A stretch of 64,000 bases of DNA from Actinobaculum sp. 313. GTDB taxonomy: Bacteria; Actinomycetota; Actinomycetes; Actinomycetales; Actinomycetaceae. Where the stretch lies: positions 620,001 through 684,000 of the forward strand of contig NZ_CP029033.1 of assembly GCF_003073475.1 (NCBI RefSeq). The letters are read 5' to 3'. The stretch's first letter is position 1; the number at the start of each line of letters is the position of its first letter. The notes beneath the pieces were generated by a model. The model saw only the letters and a list, made by a program, of their open reading frames with translations. It made no database searches and was not told where the DNA came from. This document shows, in pieces, positions 29,335 through 36,649 of the stretch. The translations under genes and the position numbers were made by a program.

Positions 29335-29684
29335 ATGGTGCAAACACTGGAGGAACTTCGCGAAGAGTATGAGAGTAGCGTAGTACTGGTTTACGAGTGT
29401 GATGGTCAGATTGTCGGTTCGGTGCGAGCTTCAGCTTGTAAGTCAATTGCGTATGTTGGTCGCTTGATTGTCGATCCGGCCTGGCAACGTCGTGGCATCG
29501 GCAGTTTACTCATGAAGGAACTCGAATGCTGCCTTGGGGGATGTGCCGCGTTTGAACTCTTCACGGGGAGGAGTTTCCAGAACTCATCCGCCTCTACGAA
29601 AACCTGGGCTACCGGGTGACTGGCAGAACCGAGGAGGGTTCGGTGCCGATGGTTCTGATGTCTAAGCGGAATGCAGTGCGCTAA
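29335..29684 (+). pseudogene. GNAT-family N-acetyltransferase, truncated and frameshifted
   Basis: The frame from ATG 29335 gives MVQTLEELREEYESSVVLVY and VGRLIVDPAWQRRGIGSLLM, the acetyl-CoA-binding V-x-P-x-x-QRRGIG loop. After GGGG 29565-29568 one base seems missing; adding it continues with FTGEEFPELIRLYENLGYR and ends at TAA 29684. The usual N-terminal ~45 residues are not in frame: upstream DNA reads AYSDESKVPV followed by two stop codons, then NPKISP. Either the gene is decaying or it has a second error. Substrate is unknown. Confidence 0.65.
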
Positions 29685-29721
29685 CACGGCGTAAGTGCGG
29701 TTGTTTTTGGGGAGGGCATGG

Positions 29722-30156
29722 CTAGTCTCCACTCGCGGTTTCATCCCACGGGTTGATAACTGTCGCTTTGAGAGGTTGGAAATTTCTGACGTTTCGCGTG
29801 ACGATGGTCAGTCCGTATGCCAGAGCAGTTGCGGCAATGAGCGCATCTCGCTCGGGTCTTGGATCGGGCACGTGAAGGCGTGCCGCTTGACGTGCAACCG
29901 TCAAGTCAACAGGGATTATGCGGTTGGTGAATGCGTCAAGAACTCTGTTCTCAAGCCAGTTTCGCAGCAGTTGCGCTTGGTCCGGGTCTCGTCGACCTAG
30001 TCTCGCGATCCCGGTTTCAATCTCCAGGATTGTGATAACAGACAGATAGAACTCGTCTGCGTTATGCGACTCAACCCAAGTGCGCACCCGGTGTGCCGCC
30101 CGTCTGGCAGGTTTACGAAGTTCGCTTACGACATTGGTGTCTAGCAGGTAGCTCAT
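29722..30156 (-). CDS. vapC: VapC-type PIN-domain toxin (FitB-like)
   Basis: PIN-domain toxins are Mg-dependent ribonucleases that usually cut tRNA or rRNA loops. The 144-residue protein has the first acidic residue in YLLDTNVVSELRKP, an ILEIETGI Glu, the ERDALIAATALAYG block with the third acidic position, and TRNVRNF near the end. All expected active-site positions are present, so it should be functional. Its start overlaps the antitoxin stop by 4 bases, giving the standard antitoxin-first operon on the minus strand. Confidence 0.92.
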   Translation of the reverse strand: MSYLLDTNVVSELRKPARRAAHRVRTWVESHNADEFYLSVITILEIETGIARLGRRDPDQAQLLRNWLENRVLDAFTNRIIPVDLTVARQAARLHVPDPRPERDALIAATALAYGLTIVTRNVRNFQPLKATVINPWDETASGD

Positions 30157-30392
30157 AGGCCTGGATCCTTGAGATCGATCTTCAAGGGCTCGAAATCAAT
30201 ATTCAGGTCCTCATCCATGCTTAGGCGGTCAACCAATGAGACCTCGTTCTTGCTGAGGCGCCGATACTCGTCGATGGAAAGGAGAACATAGGCGGGCTTC
30301 CCTCGATCAGTGATAATGACGGGCCTCTTGCTGGCGTGGCGTTTGGCGGCACTGACGTCTTGATTGAACTCGCGAGCGGATATCTGAATCAT
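30153..30392 (-). CDS. vapB: Phd/YefM-type antitoxin
   Basis: This is a 79-residue DNA-binding antitoxin. The Phd fold is seen in MIQISAREFNQDVSAAKRHA and RPVIITDRGKPAYVLLSIDEYRRL; the acidic C-terminus (DEDLNIDFEPLKIDLKD) would wrap and block the PIN toxin. ATG 30392 follows GGAGGTG. The palindrome immediately upstream is the likely site of autoregulation. Confidence 0.92.
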   Translation of the reverse strand: MIQISAREFNQDVSAAKRHASKRPVIITDRGKPAYVLLSIDEYRRLSKNEVSLVDRLSMDEDLNIDFEPLKIDLKDPGL

Positions 30393-30403
30393 ACGTCACC
30401 TCC

Positions 30404-30425
30404 ATTGTAGGTACATGCCTACAAT
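30404..30425. promoter_or_regulatory. Operator palindrome of the vapBC-type operon
   Basis: ATTGTAGG (30404-30411) and CCTACAAT (30418-30425) form a perfect 8-bp inverted repeat with a 6-base spacer, 11 bp upstream of the antitoxin start. Placement and symmetry fit autorepression by the Phd-type antitoxin. Confidence 0.75.
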
Positions 30426-30518
30426 ATGGCCGTATCGCAGGTATAGCAAGGGGTTTCTGTCGTTCGGTGCGTTTAAGGCAAGACCGCGACTACTCTTGCG
30501 CTTCCCTGCAACTTACTA

Positions 30519-30547
30519 TTGACCTGCCTTCCGCAATGCACTAGCCT
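30519..30547 (+). promoter_or_regulatory. Promoter for the first Y RNA
   Basis: TTGACC (30519-30524) and TAGCCT (30542-30547) are separated by 17 bases, a good sigma-70-type match. The start would fall near 30554, just before the terminal stem of the RNA at 30556. Confidence 0.6.
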
Positions 30548-30555
30548 TGTACACC

Positions 30556-30689
30556 GTCCGGGCGGGCCGGCGATAGTCGGTTATCAGGACTGGAAGGTTC
30601 GGGGTTCAAGTCCCCGTCGGCATTAGCCGATAGCTCAAAGGTAGAGCGTCTGGCATTTTCTCCGGTTATCACAACATGACCGCCCGGAC
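30556..30689 (+). ncRNA. Y RNA 1 with tRNA-mimicking domain in permuted order (YrlA-like)
   Basis: Ends GTCCGGGCGG (30556-30565) and CCGCCCGGAC (30680-30689) form a perfect 10-bp terminal stem. A 22-nt block (30564-30585) beginning GGGCCG and ending GGTTATC recurs in all four RNAs and resembles the Ro60-binding strand of animal Y RNAs. Inside, tRNA parts occur in rearranged order. First comes a T-arm CGGGG/CCCCG with canonical 7-base loop TTCAAGT (30600-30616). Next is an acceptor-like hairpin TCGGC/GCCGA (30617-30630). Last is a D-arm GCTC/GAGC with loop AAAGGTA (30633-30647). The module lies upstream of the Ro60 gene. Bacterial YrlA RNAs are known to mimic tRNA and to bind Rsr/Ro60. It is not a working tRNA because the anticodon arm and order are wrong. 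Confidence 0.82.
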
Positions 30690-30770
30690 TTCAGTCATTC
30701 TGTTGCACCCATGGCCTACACATGTGCAGCATGACCATTGCCCGCAAACGGAGAGGAATCCAGACATGGG

Positions 30771-30890
30771 GCAGCCGCAAGCCATGCCGTAAAACCCACC
30801 ACCCTCATATGAACAAGAATCCCGGCATAGCGCTGCCGTAAGCCATGCCGTAAAACTCACCGCCCGCATATGGAGAAGAATCCCAGCCAA
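30771..30890. repeat. 61-bp direct repeat, two copies
   Basis: Matching blocks GCCATGCCGTAAAAC begin at 30781 and 30842 and extend across most of a 61-bp unit, including a CATATG and AGAATCCC core. A partial third copy may lie near 30740-30770. It fills the space between Y RNA 1 and Y RNA 2; function unknown. Confidence 0.75.
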
Positions 30891-30966
30891 TTCCCCGCAT
30901 TGCCAACTTGCATCTATGCCGTGTAGGGGTCTACACTCTTGTGAGTCGGCGCAAGTCGGCACACGT

Positions 30967-31079
30967 GCGAACACAAGCAGAACGGGCCGAAGATCTTCGG
31001 TTATCGGAATTAGTTGGTTCGACCCCAGCCCTCTGCGGAGGATCCGGAGGTCAACACACGTCCGTTCCGCTTTGTTCGC
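30967..31079 (+). ncRNA. Y RNA 2
   Basis: The 5' strand GCGAACA (30967-30973) pairs with TGTTCGC (31073-31079), and AGAACGG further in pairs with CCGTTC, forming a long bulged terminal stem. The shared 22-nt Ro60-type block is at 30984-31005. A T-arm GTTGG/CCAGC with canonical loop TTCGACC is at 31013-31029, followed by a CCTC/GAGG hairpin that takes the place of the acceptor stem. A possible promoter TTGCAT (30908) with TACACT (30932) lies upstream. Called by similarity of parts to Y RNA 1. Confidence 0.7.
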
Positions 31080-31110
31080 GGTGTCGCATTGCGGGGAGCC
31101 ACACGCCCCA

Positions 31111-31245
31111 GGGTGTGAATCTCTCGACGCCGGGCCGGAGGCCTTTGGTTATCGGTATTCGCTGGTTCAACTCCAGCACTCTTCGGAGCGGAGCATCCGG
31201 AGGCCACACCATGCCCGGTTTCACCCTCTTCGGTGGTGTCGAGAG
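31111..31245 (+). ncRNA. Y RNA 3
   Basis: The 22-nt block is at 31132-31153. CCGGGC (31130-31135) pairs with GCCCGG (31213-31218). An alternative or additional outer stem pairs CTCTCGACGCC (31121-31131) with GGTGTCGAGAG (31235-31245), so the 3' boundary is uncertain. A perfect T-arm GCTGG/CCAGC with loop TTCAACT is at 31161-31177, followed by a small CTC-TTCG-GAG hairpin. Confidence 0.68.
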
Positions 31246-31274
31246 GTCCACATTGGGACGAGCGGTTCCCACGG

Positions 31275-31412
31275 CTTACGACGGGCCGAAGCTAGTCGGT
31301 TATCAATAAGGCTGCGGCAGGTTCTCCGGGTCAATACGGCCACGGTGATTAGTGCGGGTCGACGGCGGTTACGCCTGGTTTTCGGTAGCGCTCCACGCCC
31401 GTCGTCTCTAAG
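31275..31412 (+). ncRNA. Y RNA 4, variant upper domain
   Basis: ACGACGGGC (31278-31286) pairs perfectly with GCCCGTCGT (31397-31405), and CTTA/TAAG extends the stem after a bulge. The 22-nt block is at 31283-31304. No canonical T-arm is visible; a GGCG-GTTA-CGCC hairpin near 31365-31376 is present instead. The RNA ends ~110 bp before the Ro60 start codon, so it may be part of, or processed from, the Ro60 leader. Confidence 0.62.
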
Positions 31413-31523
31413 TGAATACGCGGCTCGGCGACGCCGTCGTCGTGCGCACAGTAGTCGTATCCGTGCATCCCGCCGATGCCACTACTCAAGCAACAGTCCC
31501 CGAGGAGAAAGGAAGGAAGGGAC

Positions 31524-33131
31524 ATGGACATTCTGAAGAGCATCAACACCAGGCGGACGCCACAAGGCATGCGGGCCACAGCGAGCCAGGTGCAGAACTC
31601 CGCCGGTGGTTACGTCTTTGCGCTGGACGACGCCGCCCGGTTGCGCCGCTTCCTGATTCTCGGGGTCGATGGGGGTACCTATTATTCGGCACCGCAGGAA
31701 CTGGCTGTCGACAATGCCAAAGTACTGGAGCGCATGGCTACGAATGACCCGGAAACGCTGGTCGAGACCATCGTAGATGTCTCTACGGGAGGACTTGCCC
31801 CCAAACAAAATCCGGCGCTGTTCGCGCTCGCCTACGCCGCATCGGTTCCGGAGTCGCGCGACGCCGCCCTGGCGGCACTGCCGAAGGTAGCTCGTACAGG
31901 AACACACCTGTTCACCTTCGCAACCTACGTCGAGCAGTTTCGAGGGTGGGGGCGTGGCCTGCGCCGGGCAGTCGCCTCGTGGTACACGGTGCGTGACGCC
32001 GACCAGCTTGCCTACCAGGCGGTCAAGTACCGCCAGCGTGGTGGTTGGACGCATCGCGACCTGCTGCGTCTGGCCCACCCGGTAGCCGAGAGCGCCGAGC
32101 TGCGTGCCACCTTCGACTGGATCGCACATGGTGCGGTCGGGGATGAAGTCCCCACGCTGATTGAAGGATTCGTCAAGGCGCAGGAAGTTGAGGCAAGCGG
32201 TAAAGGCGCTGCCAAGGCCTGGGCGGAACTCGTTCACGAGTACGGCCTGACCTGGGAGATGCTGCCGGACGAGGCGTTGACCATGCCGAAGGTGTGGGAT
32301 GCGCTGCTCGACGTCGGCATACCGATGACGGCTCTTATGCGTCAGCTGCCGAGGCTGACACGCCTGGGCTTGCTGCCCGCGATGGGCGGACGCACACGCG
32401 AGGTCTGCGCACAGCTGACCGACGCGGAGCGTCTGCGCAAGGCACGTATACACCCGGTGAATGTGTTGGTGGCGCAGCGTACCTATGCGCGGGGCACGTC
32501 AATGCGGGGTAGCGGCAAGTGGACGCCGACGCCGAGGGTCACAGCGGCCCTTGACGAGGCCTTCTACGCGGCGTTCGGTGCCGTGGAACCCGCGGGCAAG
32601 CGCACCATGCTGGCGGTCGATGTCTCCGGCTCGATGGGCTGGCCGATCTCCGGCATGATGATCACCGCCCGCGAGGCTTCAACGGCACTGGCCTTGGTAC
32701 AGTTGGCGACCGAACCGGAGGCAGCGGCCTTCGCCTTCTCCGGTTCGTTGGCGCGTAGGGAAAGATCACCTCTGCGGCCGCTGGATATCTCGCCGAAGCG
32801 CAGGCTCGACGACGCACTGGAAACAGTGAGTGGGATGCCGTTCGGCGCTACCGATTGTGCCGTGCCGATGCTGCATGCCACCAAGCAGCAGCTTGAGGTA
32901 GATACCTTCGTCATCTACACGGATAACGAGACCTGGGCCGGAGATATCCATCCGTTCAAGGCGCTGCGGGACTACCGTGAGCGCTCCGGCATTGACGCGA
33001 AACTCGTCGTCGTCGGAATGGTGTCTACGGGCTTCAGCATCGCTGACCCGAACGACGCCGGCATGCTCGACGTCGTCGGATTCGACGCTTCGGTGCCGAA
33101 CCTGATCTCGGAGTTCTCGCGTGGACTCTGA
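31524..33131 (+). CDS. rsr: Ro60/Rsr orthologue, TROVE-domain RNA-binding protein
   Basis: Ro60 is a ring-shaped RNA chaperone that binds Y RNAs on its outside and the 3' ends of misfolded RNAs in its cavity. In bacteria it works with exoribonucleases such as PNPase in RNA decay and rRNA maturation. The 535-residue product has the HEAT-repeat TROVE ring (residues ~15-345, with NTRRTPQ at the start and KYRQRGGWTHRDLLRLAHP) and a C-terminal von Willebrand A domain with the metal site DVSGS (366-370), GATDC and YTDNETW. ATG 31524 follows GGAAGGAAGG. The upstream Y RNA array is strong context support. A small HTH gene overlaps its 3' end. Confidence 0.95.
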   Translation: MDILKSINTRRTPQGMRATASQVQNSAGGYVFALDDAARLRRFLILGVDGGTYYSAPQELAVDNAKVLERMATNDPETLVETIVDVSTGGLAPKQNPALFALAYAASVPESRDAALAALPKVARTGTHLFTFATYVEQFRGWGRGLRRAVASWYTVRDADQLAYQAVKYRQRGGWTHRDLLRLAHPVAESAELRATFDWIAHGAVGDEVPTLIEGFVKAQEVEASGKGAAKAWAELVHEYGLTWEMLPDEALTMPKVWDALLDVGIPMTALMRQLPRLTRLGLLPAMGGRTREVCAQLTDAERLRKARIHPVNVLVAQRTYARGTSMRGSGKWTPTPRVTAALDEAFYAAFGAVEPAGKRTMLAVDVSGSMGWPISGMMITAREASTALALVQLATEPEAAAFAFSGSLARRERSPLRPLDISPKRRLDDALETVSGMPFGATDCAVPMLHATKQQLEVDTFVIYTDNETWAGDIHPFKALRDYRERSGIDAKLVVVGMVSTGFSIADPNDAGMLDVVGFDASVPNLISEFSRGL

Positions 33132-33677
33132 TCCACTGCGCGGTATCAGTACGAGGAGGGTGGCCACCCCGGAAGGGGAGGACCGCCCTCCTGTGCTGCG
33201 CTCAGCGGGGCAGATGACCTCCGTAAAACAGAAGCGGGCCAAAAGAGTTGCGCGTGCACGGGCGCAAGGTGCGGTTGAATCTGACCATGGCACGGGGGAT
33301 GGTTTAGAGCATGCGGGCAGCGGCGTAGAGCACCGAGCGGGGGACGGCGTTGAGCACCGAGCGGGGGACGGCGTTGAGCACCTCGCAGGTAGTGGCGGAG
33401 AAAACCGAGCGGGCAGCGGCGGAGAGCGTGGCCCGAGGCGGACTCGGCCGAGTTTCGCGCCGGGGGAGTCTCAGATCCTTTGGCCGCGCGGGCAGCAGAA
33501 CTTCACGCCAAGGCCCTGGAAGCCGACGCACTGGCCGCCCGCTACCGTGCCGAACGCGACGGCATTATTGACCGACTCCGCGAGGCGGAGCCGAAGCGCT
33601 GGTCCTATACTGCGCTCGCGCAGGCTCTCGGTTGCAGCCGGGAGCTTATCGCGCAGATCGTGCGACGCCGCCGCTGA
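33121..33677 (+). CDS. Small basic/HTH protein overlapping rsr, probably frameshifted
   Basis: GTG 33121 overlaps the last 11 bases of rsr. The N-terminal part is basic (KQKRAKRVARARAQ) and then carries a low-complexity stretch of 8-residue repeats (GVEHRAGD). If one G is missing in GGGGG 33462-33466, the frame continues into AARAAELHAKALEADALAAR and ends with a helix-turn-helix-like RWSYTALAQALGCSRELIAQIV, total 185 residues. As written, the first frame runs to 33702 with unlikely sequence. Function is unknown; coupling to rsr suggests a regulator or RNA-binding partner, which is inference. Confidence 0.5.
33307..33424. repeat. 24-bp tandem repeat, about five units
   Basis: Units begin GAGCACC or a variant, roughly every 24 bp from 33307, and encode the 8-residue repeats of the overlapping HTH protein. 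Confidence 0.8.
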
Positions 33678-33697
33678 GGGCACAGTGGCGGCTGCTA

Positions 33698-33897
33698 AGT
33701 GACTGACTGAAGTCCTGCTAATTCACTGATGAGTACCGTGCTGAGTGACTGGCTGAAGTCCTGCCAATTGACAGATTCAGACCGCGTCAAGTGACTGACT
33801 GAAGTCCTGTCGAGGAACTGATCGGGGCAATGTTAAGTGACTGATTTTGATCGCGCTGAGAAACTGATTGAAGTCTTGCCAAGTGACTAACTTGCGT
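33698..33897. repeat. 46-bp tandem repeat downstream of the Ro60 locus
   Basis: Units beginning AGTGACTGACTGAAGTCCTG or close variants start at 33698, 33744, 33790, 33836 and 33882, exactly 46 bp apart, with diverged remainders. No CRISPR spacers are present, since the whole unit is related. The array lies directly after the HTH gene and is not coding in any convincing frame. Confidence 0.85.
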
Positions 33898-34010
33898 TAT
33901 GGAATGCGTGCGGAGAACAGCAGCTACGAGGCTAGACATTCTGCTCGCCGAGTCGTCGGCCCACTTACGCACGCGTACCGGTGTCCGCGAAATCGGCTTG
34001 GCAATCGTCC

Positions 34011-34113
34011 GTTCGGATGGCTGCGGGCTCGTAATGGAGATGGAACTCTTGTCCTGCCGCACGCCAAGTCTTCTGTTCGGATGGCTGCATGCTGGTAATG
34101 GAGATGAGGCTCT
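34011..34113. repeat. ~39-bp direct repeat with 64-bp period
   Basis: GTTCGGATGGCTGC plus ~25 following bases (including GTAATGGAGATG) occurs at 34011 and 34075. The surrounding 33898-34295 region has no supported gene. Confidence 0.8.
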
Positions 34114-34295
34114 CAGTAACTACTATCGAAGGCGATGTCAGGCACTTTTATTGGCTGAGAAAGTGATTGGTCACTCAGCTGCTCGATGCTATTGTGGTGA
34201 CAACCGGCCCCGTCGCTTACCGGCGCTCAGATGGTATCGGCATTGTGCCACTCAGCTTGCTGGGGCCATAAACAGCAAAGTCAAGGAGATCGACC

Positions 34296-34829
34296 GTGGA
34301 AGTCGGAAGCATCGCGGATTGGCTAAGCGCTGTAGGAGGGCTGCTGGCAGTCGTCGCCGCAGTCATCGCGTGGTGGGTGAGTGTTAAAGCGTTGAAGCTG
34401 GAGCAGCAGCGGGAAGCTGCGGCGCAGGCCGCTCGGCGCCGCGAACAAGCGGAGCTGGTGTACGTCATGGGCGCGACACTTTCCGGTCATGACAAGAACG
34501 AGAGATGGGCGGTATTCATCGCGAATGGTTCGTCGAAGCCGATTTACGATGTTGAGGTTCGTACACAGCACGTCCGTAACGGCTCTGCCCAGCCCGTCCT
34601 GCATTTGGGTGCGGTTCCGCCGGGGCACTATGTGGTGCCGCGCCATCCGCAATACAACTGGGGGCACATGATTGATTACGAAAGGCTGAACGTGGGAGTT
34701 GACCTGCTGGTGCGTGGCAAAGGAAATGCGATGGTCACCGAGGTGAATTTCCGTGATGCGCGGCGGATAGCCTGGTGTTTGGTAGGCGGCACCGAACTCT
34801 GGGAAGTTGACGGAGCAGGGATTGGGTAA
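34296..34829 (+). CDS. Small single-span membrane protein of unknown function
   Basis: The 177-residue protein has one N-terminal membrane helix (WLSAVGGLLAVVAAVIAWWV, residues ~8-27), a coiled-coil-like Gln/Glu/Ala stretch (LEQQREAAAQAARRREQ), and a beta-rich C-terminal domain (WAVFIANGSSKPIYDVEVR). That layout is often seen in actinobacterial proteins of unknown function. GTG 34296 follows AAGGAG. I do not recognise a family function. Confidence 0.65.
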   Translation: MEVGSIADWLSAVGGLLAVVAAVIAWWVSVKALKLEQQREAAAQAARRREQAELVYVMGATLSGHDKNERWAVFIANGSSKPIYDVEVRTQHVRNGSAQPVLHLGAVPPGHYVVPRHPQYNWGHMIDYERLNVGVDLLVRGKGNAMVTEVNFRDARRIAWCLVGGTELWEVDGAGIG

Positions 34830-35306
34830 GCGAAGAATTGCTTACACTCCGCAGTGGGGGCAACCGGCCGGTGCGGCAGGCATCCTCCCGGGCAAGAATT
34901 GCCACCTCTGCGGGGGCCAATCTCTGCCTGCCGACCCTCGTGAAAGCGGAACAATGGCAGGAATTGCCACCAGAAGAAGCCTCAACTTGGCGGTGGTTCA
35001 GGGATCTGCGAGTACGGAATACCGTCTTCGAATTGATCGCCGGATCTTGCTTGGTGCGACAGTATCGATTACAGTGCGCGCCGGGCGTTACCACGCTGAC
35101 TGCGGAATACCAATGATGTATCCATCCGACTGATTGCCGCTTCGTCGGCTGTGCTTCGTTCAGGACATTTGACGCCGGAAAGCGACAACCTCGGGCGCCG
35201 TGCGGAGGCGCTCGCGGTGAGTTATCCGGCTGTACTGCTGGTCGTTTTCGCGTCTTCAACAGCACTGAAAGGCAGAAGTGTCGACAAGAGTTGAAAGGAG
35301 CACTCA
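34830..35306. other. Gene-poor stretch
   Basis: Several short overlapping frames occur on both strands, none with family features or a good ribosome site. I see nothing definite here. Confidence 0.4.
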
Positions 35307-35435
35307 GTGTTCTTGAGCAGGATCGCCACAATCAGCAAATGTGTGACCTTGCTGTGGAACTTGCTGTTGGTTTCGACGGCAATAGCAGGCGTGGGCGTGC
35401 CGTCAGCGACGGCGGCAACCGCATCCCAGCGGTGA
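35307..35435 (+). CDS. Possible 42-residue exported or membrane peptide
   Basis: GTG 35307 is preceded by AAAGGAG at good spacing. The short product has a basic start and one hydrophobic core (VTLLWNLLLVSTAIAGVGV), then PSATAATASQR. It could be a small membrane protein or a leader. There is no other support, and the remainder of the gap to 35677 is empty. Confidence 0.25.
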   Translation: MFLSRIATISKCVTLLWNLLLVSTAIAGVGVPSATAATASQR

Positions 35436-35677
35436 CCACCTGAAACAACCGCAGCGGTCCAGGCGATGAGACGGGCTGTACGGTCGCGACGGTTTGCGCG
35501 CAAGATGGGCGCAACAGTAGTCGACTGCGAATAGGCCGGAAGTAAACGGCGGCGTGGGAGTACGCCACTGGCAAGGTGTGTAGGCAAGCGCCTAGCTGGG
35601 CGCGCAAGGCGCACGGCGGCAGGATGCGCGCAGGTCGGGCACTGTAGGACAACGGCATACCACCAACAGGAGGTCTT

Positions 35678-36649
35678 ATGATCAGGGTAGCGATCAACGG
35701 ATACGGCAATCTCGGGCGAGGAGCCGAACAGGCGATCTCCAAGAATGATGACATGGAGCTCGTCGTCGTTTTCACTCGACGCGATCCGAGCTCGATCACT
35801 ACGCAAGGCGCACCGGTTGCCCATGTCGACGATATGCCCGCCTGGGTGGACAAGGTGGACGTGTGCCTGAACTGTGGCGGTTCGGCCACCGACCTCATCG
35901 AGCAGACCCCGGCGACGGTCGCCCTGTTCAACACGGTCGATTCTTTCGACACACACGCGCGCATCCCGGAGCATTTCGCCGCCGTCGACGCCGCCGCGCG
36001 TGTGGCCGGGCACGTTGCGCTTATTTCCACCGGATGGGATCCGGGGCTGTTCTCCATGCTGCGAGTTCTGGGGGATGCTGTTTTGCCCGACGGTGCGACC
36101 ACCACCTTCTGGGGTCCCGGCGTTTCGCAGGGGCATTCCGACGCGCTGCGCCGGATCGACGGCGTCGTCGACGCCAAACAGTACACGCGGCCCGTGGAGG
36201 CGACCGTTGCTGCGGTGAAGGCCGGGGACGACGTCGAGCTGACCACGCGTTCGATGCATACGCGTGATTGTTACGTTGTGGCGGAAGAAGGCGCCGATCT
36301 TGCTCGCATTGAGAAGGAGATCGTGGAGATGCCGAACTACTTCGCCGACTACGATACGACGGTCACCTTCATCACCGCGGAAGAGATGGCGGCCAAGTAT
36401 GCGGGTATTCCGCACGGGGGCACGGTGATTCGGCGGGGGCATACGTCCGACGGCGTCGCCGAAACAGTGAACTTCGAACTGCAGTTGGATTCCAATCCGG
36501 AGTTCACAGGTTCAGTGGTGGCCGCCATGGGGCGTGCGGTGGCGAAGATGGCTGCGCGCGGGGAAAGCGGCGCCCATACAGTATTCGACGTGACGCTAGG
36601 AGATCTTTCGGGGAAGTCGTCCGAGGAACTGCGCGCGCATTACCTGTGA
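35678..36649 (+). CDS. ddh: meso-Diaminopimelate D-dehydrogenase
   Basis: Ddh makes meso-DAP directly from tetrahydrodipicolinate with NADPH and ammonia, bypassing the acyl-blocked routes for lysine and peptidoglycan. The 323-residue protein begins with the Rossmann motif AINGYGNLGRG (residues 4-14). It has the substrate-side blocks CGGSATDL, GWDPGLFSM and GPGVSQGHSDALRRI, and ends with HTVFDVTLGDLS. Length and motifs match the Corynebacterium-type enzyme. ATG 35678 follows AGGAGG. It stands alone with no lysine-pathway genes next to it. Confidence 0.95.
   Translation: MIRVAINGYGNLGRGAEQAISKNDDMELVVVFTRRDPSSITTQGAPVAHVDDMPAWVDKVDVCLNCGGSATDLIEQTPATVALFNTVDSFDTHARIPEHFAAVDAAARVAGHVALISTGWDPGLFSMLRVLGDAVLPDGATTTFWGPGVSQGHSDALRRIDGVVDAKQYTRPVEATVAAVKAGDDVELTTRSMHTRDCYVVAEEGADLARIEKEIVEMPNYFADYDTTVTFITAEEMAAKYAGIPHGGTVIRRGHTSDGVAETVNFELQLDSNPEFTGSVVAAMGRAVAKMAARGESGAHTVFDVTLGDLSGKSSEELRAHYL

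Noticed and set aside
30586-30655. A tRNA gene (T-arm and D-arm both look canonical)
   Set aside because: The arms are in the wrong order, with the T-arm first, and no anticodon arm fits between D- and T-arms. The surrounding Y RNA stem and the Ro60 gene explain it better.
33698-33897. CRISPR array
   Set aside because: The period is constant at 46 bp but the whole unit is related, with no unique spacers and no cas genes.
34838-35116. Possible gene of 92 codons after the small membrane protein
   Set aside because: It lacks a ribosome site, overlaps several equally open frames and its product is Arg/Ser-rich without family pattern.
35222-36442. Long minus-strand frame of 406 codons opposite ddh
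   Set aside because: It is a shadow of ddh and its upstream region; the product has no domain pattern, while the plus-strand ddh is a full-length known enzyme.
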